Below, in pieces: positions 9,773 to 14,997 of a stretch of DNA of 15,789 nt. The stretch lies in assembly GCA_044356825.1 (NCBI GenBank), contig JBIKVM010000051.1, positions 1 to 15,789 on the forward strand. The letters run 5' to 3'. Each line of letters starts with the position of its first letter. The first letter of the stretch is position 1. This DNA is from JAUREX01 sp044356825 (lineage in GTDB: Bacteria > Pseudomonadota > Alphaproteobacteria > Rhodobacterales > Rhodobacteraceae). Made by a program: the position numbers and the translations under genes. The notes below the pieces were generated by a model. That model had not been told where the DNA came from and did no database searches. It was given only the letters and a program-made list of their open reading frames with translations.

Positions 9773-9987
9773 TCCGGTTCCCCGTGTTGCACCCGTCTCA
9801 TTCCTCTCGCCCGGCGAGAACGCGGCCATCCCTGCATCGCGACACCGAGGGCGTCGCAACAAACGCAAGCACCGCCTTCGCCTCCGATTCGGAGGCGACG
9901 CGGTGGACATCCAGAGGATCGGAGCCTTACGGCCCGGATCATGACCACATCACTTCGGACATCCCGGCAGGTCGCCCGGCGCGGGAT
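9773..9987 (-). promoter_or_regulatory. Long 5' leader of the ribosomal operon
   Basis: About 215 untranslated bases separate the predicted transcription start (near 9987) from the rpsL ATG. The stretch holds a 21-bp palindrome (9878-9898) and a small stem GGGCC/GGCTC with a GTAA tetraloop (9922-9935). No convincing gene lies in it; short reading frames here are Arg-rich and run into rpsL. A leader of this length could be used for ribosomal autoregulation or antitermination, which is inference. Confidence 0.5.
9878..9898 (-). repeat. Palindrome in the rpsL leader
   Basis: Two 10-base arms, TCGCCTCCGA and its exact complement TCGGAGGCGA, flank a single central base. As RNA this folds into a stem of at least seven GC-rich pairs with a small loop and hides a GGAGG sequence. 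No U-tract follows on the minus strand, so a simple terminator is unlikely. A protein-binding or regulatory structure is possible. Confidence 0.55.
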
Positions 9988-9992
9988 GGGGC

Positions 9993-10021
9993 CAATTAGC
10001 CAATGCCCCACTCCTTGTCAA
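9993..10021 (-). promoter_or_regulatory. Sigma-70-type promoter of the str-S10 operon
   Basis: On the minus strand a perfect -35 box TTGACA (10016-10021) is followed after exactly 17 bases by TAATTG (9993-9998), four of six matches to TATAAT. The next bases, GCCCC, make a GC-rich discriminator before a likely A start near 9987. Such discriminators are common at promoters inhibited by ppGpp, so stringent or growth-rate control is inferred. It is the best promoter match seen in this window. Confidence 0.75.
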
Positions 10022-10052
10022 CACGCCTCGCACAAGCGCCAACCTGCAGCCC

Positions 10053-10081
10053 TTCCCAACGCTCCCGCCACCCGCTAGAAC
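10053..10081 (+). promoter_or_regulatory. Candidate tRNA-Ser promoter
   Basis: TTCCCA (10053-10058) and TAGAAC (10076-10081) are separated by 17 bases and each matches four of six consensus positions. The -10 ends 14 bases before the mature tRNA 5' end, a reasonable distance for a short 5' trailer removed by RNase P. It faces away from the ribosomal promoter, whose -35 lies 31 bases away. Confidence 0.45.
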
Positions 10082-10095
10082 GCCGACACCCCGCA

Positions 10096-10183
10096 GGAAG
10101 CGTGGCAGAGGGGTTGATTGCACCGGTCTTGAAAACCGGCGACGGGAAACCGTTCGTGAGTTCGAATCTCACCGCTTCCGCCA
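10096..10183 (+). tRNA. tRNA-Ser (anticodon UGA)
   Basis: Complete class II tRNA. The acceptor stem is GGAAGCG (10096-10102) with CGCTTCC (10173-10179), discriminator G at 10180 and encoded CCA at 10181-10183. The anticodon stem CCGGT/ACCGG encloses the loop CTTGAAA with anticodon TGA at 10130-10132. The long variable arm (GACGGGAAACCGTTC) and the T arm GTGAG/CTCAC with TTCGAAT fit serine tRNA. It reads UCA and related UCN codons. The gene stands alone, divergent from the ribosomal operon, and its 3' end is a common phage or island attachment target, but no integrase or repeat of the 3' end is seen in the window. Confidence 0.97.
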
Positions 10184-10217
10184 TAATGCATGTCGCCGTT
10201 AACCCGCGGTGCGCTGC

Positions 10218-10256
10218 AGGACCATCCATCGGGGTGTTTCTGCGTGGGCTGGTCCT
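10218..10256 (+). repeat. Inverted repeat downstream of tRNA-Ser
   Basis: AGGACCA and TGGTCCT form a perfect 7-bp stem with a 25-base loop in which CCA/TGG can extend the pairing after a bulge. It begins 35 bases after the tRNA. There is no T-run after it, so a role as tRNA terminator is doubtful. Confidence 0.35.
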
Positions 10257-10343
10257 CCCGCCGGCGGGGCTCATCGCGCTGCCGCGATATCAGGGGGGTG
10301 GATTGGGGGACAAAGACGGGCGTCATGATCCGAACCACACGGA

Positions 10344-10493
10344 TCAGGCACTGTCGGGGTGGCGCCCGCGCATCGGCTGGCGGAGGCTGGGAGCCGGGTC
10401 CGGCACCTGCACGCCCGGGTTGACCCCATCGGCGATCTGGCGGTGATGGTGCCACAATCCCCGGCCCGTCTGGTGCATGCCACCGAGGATCAT
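10344..10493 (-). CDS. Doubtful small reading frame or gene remnant
   Basis: A 49-residue frame from the ATG at 10491-10493 begins MILGGMHQTGRGLWHHHRQ and continues through a VNPGVQVPDPAP segment to a TGA at 10344. In this frame the base composition by codon position looks coding (third positions mostly G or C, second positions near half). The same frame continues upstream of the ATG to about 10540 with equally protein-like codons (EFIARREKW) but without any ATG, GTG or TTG start. That suggests either a remnant that lost its 5' end or chance. The ribosome-binding site is poor. The opposite strand also has an open frame in the mirrored phase (10359-10562), so strand choice is uncertain. I do not recognise a family. 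Confidence 0.2.
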   Translation of the reverse strand: MILGGMHQTGRGLWHHHRQIADGVNPGVQVPDPAPSLRQPMRGRHPDSA

Positions 10494-10592
10494 CCTGTCC
10501 GCCGTCCATTTTTCCCGACGCGCGATGAACTCGGCACGACGGCTTTGGCACCGATGTGCTAGCTTCCTGCCAGCCCCATCGGAGGTCGGACC

Positions 10593-12473
10593 ATGGATCG
10601 GACGCAGGCGGATCGGGTGAAGATCGTTCTGCTCGGCATTGCGCTCGCGGGGCTGGCAGCGGGCCTTGCGCTGCGATTCGCCGGGCAAGCGCTGGGTGCG
10701 CAGGCGGTGTGGACGGCTGGCGTGATCCCCGTCCTCGCAGCGCTCGTGCTGGAGATCCTGCGCAGCCTGGCGCGGGGCGAGGTGGGGCTCGACATCGTGG
10801 CCGCGCTGTCGATGTCGGCGGCGCTGATCTTCGGCGAGGCGCTGGCGGCGGCGGTGGTGGCGGTGATGTATTCGGGCGGCACCTTCCTCGAAAGCTTCGC
10901 CGAAGGGCGCGCGCGGCGCGAGATGCGCGACCTTCTGACCCGCGTGCCGCGCAGTGCGACGCGCAGGCGCAACGGCGGGCTCGAGGAGGTGCCCCTCGAT
11001 GCCATCGCGCCCGGCGACCGGCTCCTGATCCGGCAGGGCGATGTCATCCCAGTTGACGGGCGGATCGCCTCGGCCGCGGCCTTTGTCGACACCGCGGCAC
11101 TGACGGGGGAATCGCTGCCCGTCCGGCTCGACCGCGGCGCCGAGGCGATGAGCGGGTCGACCAACGCGGGCGATGCCTTCGACCTCGAGGCCACGCGCGA
11201 GGCGCGAGACAGCACCTATGCCGGCATCGTTCGGCTGGTCGAGGCGGCGCAGGCGTCGAAGGCGCCGATGGCGCGGCTGGCCGACCGCTGGTCGCTCGGG
11301 TTCCTGGCGGTGACGGTCGCGATTGCGACCGCCGCGTGGTGGTTCACGGGCGATCCGATCCGCGCCGTGGCGGTGCTGGTGGTGGCGACGCCCTGCCCGC
11401 TCATCCTCGCGGTGCCGGTCGCGCTGGTGGCGGGGCTGAGCCGCGCCGCCCATTTCGGGGTGCTGGTCAAGGGCGCCAAACCGCTCGAGGCGATGGCCCG
11501 CATCCGGACCCTCATCCTCGACAAGACCGGAACGCTGACCGACGGGCGCCCGCGGATCGTCAGCATCGACAGCCATGACGGCATGGGGGCCGACGACATC
11601 CTGCGCCACGCTGCCGCGCTGGACCAGGCATCGAAGCACCCGGTCGCGCAGGCCATCGTCGCGGCCGCGCAGGCGCGCGGCCTGAGCCTGCCTGTCCCCG
11701 AGGATGTGGCCGAGATCGCGGGCGAGGGCGTCATCGGCTTCATCGACGGCCGGCAGGTCATCGTCGGGGGCGACGGCTTCGTGGCGGGGCGCGTGGGGCG
11801 CGCCTCGGGCGATCATCCCGAACTGGCGGCGGGGTCGGTGATGGTCGCGGTCGCGGTCGATGGCCGCATGGCCGGGCATCTGGTGATGTCGGATCCGCTG
11901 CGCGAGGGCGCGGCCGAGATGCTCGCGCGGCTGCGCCGGCAGGGCGTCGGGCGCATCCTGCTTGCGACCGGCGACCGGGCCGAGGTCGCGGAGCGGGTGA
12001 CGGAGGGGCTCGGGCTCGACGGCATCCGGGCGGGGCTGGCGCCCGACGGAAAGGTGCTGCTCGTGCTGACCGAGCGCAAGAACGGCCCCGTGATGATGGT
12101 GGGCGACGGGGTCAACGACGCCCCAGCGCTGGCGGCGGCCGATGTCGGCGTCGCGATGGGCGCGCGGGGTGCGGCGGCGAGTGCCGAGGCCGCGGACGTG
12201 GTGCTGCTCGTCGATCGGGTGGACCGGGTCGCGACCGGGATCGAGATCGCCCGCCGCGCGCGCCGTATCGCGCTGCAAAGCGTCGTCGCGGGGATCGGCC
12301 TGTCGGTCGCAGGCATGATCGCGGCCGCCCTCGGCCACCTGACCCCGGTGCAGGGCGCCCTGCTGCAGGAGGCCATCGACGTGGCCGTCATCCTCAACGC
12401 GCTGCGCGCGCTCGGCATCGCCCCGCTTGCTGTCGGGTCGGGCCGGCCCGACACGCGGATTGTGGCGGACTGA
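10593..12473 (+). CDS. P1B-type heavy-metal-transporting ATPase
   Basis: Inner-membrane pump that moves a transition-metal ion using ATP. The product has 626 residues. About eight membrane segments are visible (near 9-29, 40-57, 65-79, 80-98, 234-252, 258-281, 562-580, 586-606). The actuator domain has TGES at 171-174. The fourth core segment carries TPCP at 266-269, the metal-site motif. The phosphorylation motif DKTGT is at 310-314 (Asp310), the nucleotide-domain HP at 349-350, and the hinge GDGVNDAP at 504-511. No N-terminal CxxC metal domain or C-terminal hemerythrin domain is present, and Cys268 is the only cysteine. TPC rather than CPC or SPC resembles the P1B-5 class, for which iron, nickel or cobalt have been discussed, so the metal is left open. 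GGAGGT precedes the ATG by six bases. It converges with bchJ, leaving 17 bases between the stops. Confidence 0.93.
   Translation: MDRTQADRVKIVLLGIALAGLAAGLALRFAGQALGAQAVWTAGVIPVLAALVLEILRSLARGEVGLDIVAALSMSAALIFGEALAAAVVAVMYSGGTFLESFAEGRARREMRDLLTRVPRSATRRRNGGLEEVPLDAIAPGDRLLIRQGDVIPVDGRIASAAAFVDTAALTGESLPVRLDRGAEAMSGSTNAGDAFDLEATREARDSTYAGIVRLVEAAQASKAPMARLADRWSLGFLAVTVAIATAAWWFTGDPIRAVAVLVVATPCPLILAVPVALVAGLSRAAHFGVLVKGAKPLEAMARIRTLILDKTGTLTDGRPRIVSIDSHDGMGADDILRHAAALDQASKHPVAQAIVAAAQARGLSLPVPEDVAEIAGEGVIGFIDGRQVIVGGDGFVAGRVGRASGDHPELAAGSVMVAVAVDGRMAGHLVMSDPLREGAAEMLARLRRQGVGRILLATGDRAEVAERVTEGLGLDGIRAGLAPDGKVLLVLTERKNGPVMMVGDGVNDAPALAAADVGVAMGARGAAASAEAADVVLLVDRVDRVATGIEIARRARRIALQSVVAGIGLSVAGMIAAALGHLTPVQGALLQEAIDVAVILNALRALGIAPLAVGSGRPDTRIVAD
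12437..12452. repeat. 16-bp perfect palindrome at the end of the ATPase gene
   Basis: GTCGGGCC is followed directly by its complement GGCCCGAC. It lies 19 bases before the ATPase stop and 39 before the bchJ stop, at the meeting point of two convergent genes. Neither strand has a U-tract after it, so termination is only a possibility. The sequence is also coding (Gly-Ser-Gly-Arg-Pro-Asp), and a GC-rich palindrome can arise by chance. Confidence 0.35.
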
Positions 12474-12490
12474 CCCCCTTTGTTCGGGAA

Positions 12491-13141
12491 TCAGGCGCGG
12501 GTGATCACGAACTCACAAGGCGCGCCTCTGCCCTGCGCGGTGCAGCGCGTCTCGGTGCACAGGCAGTCGGGCGCGACCAGTTCACGATAGAGCCGTCCGA
12601 ACACCGCCGCATGCCACTGGCAGAGGGGGCTGCGGCTGAACTCGCCCGCGACGAGGGGGTTCGCAGCGATGGCAAAGCGCCACGCCCCCTCGCGGCGGAA
12701 GGTGCCGCTGCCCGCGAAGGTCCAGGCGTTGCGCGCGATCGCCCGCGACAGGATCGCGGCCGAGGCGGCGGGGGGCAGATGGCGCAAGATCCCGCGCACC
12801 GGTGACGGGATGCGGTGGGCGAGCAGGTAGTCCGCCGTCCGCGCCCCGGCCTCGGCCGCAAGGCGCGGGGCGCGGGCCGGATGCTCGGCGCGCAGCCGGC
12901 GGTGGAGGGCGGCCGCTTCTCCCTCAGGGATCATCGCGTGCCCGTCGGGCAGCGCCGCGATCCCCGCCCGGCGGATGAGCGCCGCCGCCTCGGCCGCGCC
13001 CAACTCGCGCTCGAGCACGGGCAGCAGCTGCAAGATCGCGTTCGGGCCGATCAGACCCGCGGTGTCCCGCCCCGCGTGGCGGGCATCCTCAGGCGTCCTC
13101 CATCTGCGCGTCGCCGCCGCCGCAGGCGCGCACCGCCGCAC
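12491..13141 (-). CDS. bchJ: Bacteriochlorophyll biosynthesis protein BchJ (V4R domain)
   Basis: BchJ was first proposed as the vinyl reductase of bacteriochlorophyll synthesis. Later work assigned 8-vinyl reduction to BciA, BciB or BchXYZ, so its exact role is unsettled. The visible core begins GLIGPNAILQLLPVLERELG at about residue 29, and the C-terminal half is a V4R domain with NAWTFAGSGTF and a cysteine-rich end (Cys193, 195, 200 and 209). The total of 216 residues is near the family's length. The only in-frame start before the conserved core is the GTG at 13139-13141, which lies 53 bases inside bchE. No in-frame ATG exists, and the ATG at 13075-13077 is in another frame. The start is therefore uncertain although the gene is clear. 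bchE-bchJ is the usual gene pair. It converges with the ATPase gene. Confidence 0.88.
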   Translation of the reverse strand: MRRCAPAAAATRRWRTPEDARHAGRDTAGLIGPNAILQLLPVLERELGAAEAAALIRRAGIAALPDGHAMIPEGEAAALHRRLRAEHPARAPRLAAEAGARTADYLLAHRIPSPVRGILRHLPPAASAAILSRAIARNAWTFAGSGTFRREGAWRFAIAANPLVAGEFSRSPLCQWHAAVFGRLYRELVAPDCLCTETRCTAQGRGAPCEFVITRA

Positions 13142-14714
13142 GATCCTTCATCTGCGCGCGCACCGCGGCGCGCCGTTCCGCCGCGCGCTTGGCCCGGTCG
13201 GCCGATGCCTCCCAATCCTCGATCTGCGCCTCGGCGAGCGTGCGTGTCGGATCGAAATGGAAATCGACCGTCTTGCGCGTCTGCGGCCCCCAGTAGCCCG
13301 CCTTGCCGAGATCGTAGAAGGTGCGCTGGAACCCCGCCCGCAGGAAGGCATGGAGGCAGCCGAGCAGATAGCGCCGGCGGAACCCGCTGCCCCGCCACGG
13401 GTAATGGAAGAGCGCCTTGCGCATGTAGAAGCGGCGATAGTTCTTCATCACCCCGTCGAGCAGCTCGCCCCGCTCCATCGCGGCGGGCTTCATGATCGGG
13501 GTGACGAAGTTGTATTTCGAGAAGTCGTGGACCTCGACCTTGTCCTTCAGCTCCTGGAAGAGGGGGGTATAGGGCCAGGGCGTGTACATCGACCAGTTGG
13601 CGAGGTCGGGCTGCCAGTCCCAGGCCATGCGATAGGTTTCCTCGAGGGTCTCGGGCGTCTCGTTGTCGAGACCCACGATGAACTGCGCCTCGACGAGGAT
13701 GTCGGCCTCGCGCAAGAGGCGGATCGCGGTGCGGTTCTCCTCGACCTTCGTTTCCTTGTTGAACTGGTCGAGCTTCATCTGCGCGGCCGCCTCGGTCCCG
13801 AGGCTGACATGGACAAGCCCCGCCTCGCGGTAGAAGGGCAGGATGTCGCGGTCGCGATAGATGTCTGTCACGCGCGTGTTGATGCCCCATTTGACGCGCC
13901 GCGGCAGGTCGCGCGCGATCAATTCCTCGCAGAAGGCGACGAATTTCTTCTTGTTGATGGTGGGCTCCTCGTCGGCGAGGATGAAGAAGCCCACACCGTG
14001 GTTCTCGACCAGATCCTCGATCTCGTCCACGACGTCCTTGGGGTCGCGCACGCGGTAGTCGCGCCAGAACTTCCACTGGGAACAGAACGAGCAGGTGAAG
14101 GGGCAGCCGCGCGCGAGGTTCGGGATCGCGACGCGGGTGTTGAGGGGGATGTAGATGTATTTCGACCATTCGAGGATCGACCAGTCGGGCCTGATCTTCG
14201 AGAGGTCCTTGACCGTGCTCGCGGCGGGCGTCGCCACGATCTCCGCGCCGTCGCGAAAGGCAAGGCCGCGGATGCGGCGGCGGTCGGCCGGCCAGCGGCC
14301 GTCGCGGATCGCGCCCATCAGCGCGGTGCAGATCTCCTCGCCCTCGCCGCGCACGATCACATCGACCCAGGGCGCCTCGGAGAGGACCTGCTTGTACATG
14401 AAGGTGGCGTGGATCCCGCCGAGGATCCGCACCGCCTGCGGCGCGACCTCGGCGGCGATGCGCAGCACCTCTTCGGCGCGATAGATCGAGGGGGTGATGG
14501 CGGTGACGCCGATCGCGTCAGGCCGCGCCTCGGCGATCATCCGCCCGAGGTCCTCGTCGGCGATGTCGTCCGTCATCGCATCGATGAAGCGGATGTCGTC
14601 GAAACCCGCCTGCCGCAGATGACCCGACAGATAGGCGACCCAGGCGGGCGGCCAGGTGCCGGCGATCTCGGCCCCGCCCGAGCGGTAGTTGGGATGGACG
14701 AAGAGGATGCGCAT
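13089..14714 (-). CDS. bchE: Anaerobic Mg-protoporphyrin IX monomethyl ester cyclase BchE
   Basis: Oxygen-independent cyclase that forms the isocyclic ring E of protochlorophyllide, taking the new oxygen from water. It uses a radical SAM [4Fe-4S] cluster and cobalamin. The product has 541 residues. The N-terminal cobalamin-binding-like domain (about 1-140) starts MRILFVHPNYRSGGAEIAGT and contains GGIHATFM at 99-106 but no DxHxxG motif. The radical SAM domain shows RGCPFTCSFCSQ, with cluster cysteines 204, 208 and 211, then FILADEEPTINKKKF. The C-terminal part includes WSMYTPWPYTPLF. A GGAG site lies six bases before the ATG at 14712-14714. Upstream are FnrL-like and PpsR-like sites, fitting anaerobic induction and aerobic repression. 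It overlaps bchJ at its 3' end. Confidence 0.95.
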   Translation of the reverse strand: MRILFVHPNYRSGGAEIAGTWPPAWVAYLSGHLRQAGFDDIRFIDAMTDDIADEDLGRMIAEARPDAIGVTAITPSIYRAEEVLRIAAEVAPQAVRILGGIHATFMYKQVLSEAPWVDVIVRGEGEEICTALMGAIRDGRWPADRRRIRGLAFRDGAEIVATPAASTVKDLSKIRPDWSILEWSKYIYIPLNTRVAIPNLARGCPFTCSFCSQWKFWRDYRVRDPKDVVDEIEDLVENHGVGFFILADEEPTINKKKFVAFCEELIARDLPRRVKWGINTRVTDIYRDRDILPFYREAGLVHVSLGTEAAAQMKLDQFNKETKVEENRTAIRLLREADILVEAQFIVGLDNETPETLEETYRMAWDWQPDLANWSMYTPWPYTPLFQELKDKVEVHDFSKYNFVTPIMKPAAMERGELLDGVMKNYRRFYMRKALFHYPWRGSGFRRRYLLGCLHAFLRAGFQRTFYDLGKAGYWGPQTRKTVDFHFDPTRTLAEAQIEDWEASADRAKRAAERRAAVRAQMKDRAAVRACGGGDAQMEDA

Positions 14715-14729
14715 GAGGATCTCCAGAAA

Positions 14730-14747
14730 TGTCTGATCTCCGTTACA
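14730..14747 (-). promoter_or_regulatory. PpsR/CrtJ-type operator upstream of bchE
   Basis: TGT and ACA are separated by exactly 12 bases (TGTC on one side, TACA on the other), matching the TGT-N12-ACA recognition pattern of the photosynthesis repressor PpsR (CrtJ). Its near edge is 15 bases before the bchE ATG, where it would overlap the promoter or early leader and block transcription under aerobic conditions. Only one copy is seen, whereas these regulators often use two. The regulator gene itself is not in the window. Confidence 0.65.
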
Positions 14748-14755
14748 TTTCTCGC

Positions 14756-14771
14756 GTCAATCTGGATTGAC
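14756..14771. repeat. 7-bp inverted repeat overlapping the FnrL-like site
   Basis: GTCAATC and GATTGAC are perfect complements two bases apart. The right arm shares TTGAC with the adjacent FNR-like box. On the minus strand it also supplies a TTGACG hexamer (14755-14760) that could serve as a -35 box. It may be a second regulator site or the -35 region of the bchE promoter. Confidence 0.45.
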
Positions 14772-14780
14772 TTGGATCAA
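14767..14780 (-). promoter_or_regulatory. FnrL/FNR-type binding site upstream of bchE
   Basis: On the minus strand TTGAT, four bases, GTCAA matches nine of ten positions of the FNR consensus TTGAT-N4-ATCAA. Its centre lies about 60 bases before the bchE ATG. If the start point is near 14732, it would be at -41.5, the class II activator position. FnrL activates photosynthesis genes without oxygen in Rhodobacter, and bchE is a known type of target. Confidence 0.65.
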
Positions 14781-14997
14781 GCCGCCCGGCCCGACGGCCC
14801 GCGGCATCGCGCAAACCTCTTGATCGGAAGGCGAGTTGCGGCGAGGCTGCAAACGTTCGGCATCCCCTCCGGGATGCGAGATGCGCGGGGTCGGCGACGA
14901 TGGGAAAAGTGGTGCTGCGCGAGGGCGCAAGAGCCGGGGCGGGCCGGGATCCGGCCGCCGTGCCGCGGCGTGCACCCGTTTCGGGGCTGCGGCGCGC
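14781..14997. other. Remainder of the bchE/flavoprotein intergenic region
   Basis: This part of the divergent spacer shows no gene of its own. It contains one short hairpin (14860-14877) and a TTGATC half-site at 14819-14824. I cannot place a clear sigma-70 promoter for the plus-strand flavoprotein gene. Confidence 0.5.
14860..14877 (+). repeat. Perfect 7-bp hairpin in the divergent spacer
   Basis: GCATCCC and GGGATGC pair perfectly around CTCC, 121 bases before the flavoprotein ATG. No T-run follows on either strand. It could be a leader structure or an operator, but there is no further support. Confidence 0.4.

Larger units (their letters stand above)
10184..10592. other. Gene-poor stretch between tRNA-Ser and the ATPase gene
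   Basis: About 410 bases without a convincing gene. It holds one long-looped inverted repeat (10218-10256), one weak reading-frame candidate (10344-10493, minus), and the ATPase ribosome-binding site GGAGGT at 10581-10586. I find no clear promoter for the ATPase, no CueR/MerR-type operator dyad and no U-tract terminator for the tRNA. Confidence 0.6.

Noticed and set aside
10096..10183. tRNA-Ser 3' end as an attachment site for an integrated element
   Set aside because: No integrase gene, no repeat of the tRNA 3' end and no composition change were seen in the window. Flanking genes look native.
9996..10274. Minus-strand frame containing VRFELTNGFPSPVFKTGA
   Set aside because: This is the well-known false protein produced by translating a tRNA-Ser gene antisense. 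The tRNA at 10096-10183 explains it.
10184..10592. Metal-responsive (MerR/CueR-type) promoter for the ATPase
   Set aside because: I found no long-spacer promoter with a dyad between -35 and -10, and no obvious ArsR-type operator.
10344..12338. 664-residue minus-strand open frame
   Set aside because: Most of it is the mirror frame of the P-type ATPase. Only its last part, outside the ATPase gene, is discussed separately as doubtful.
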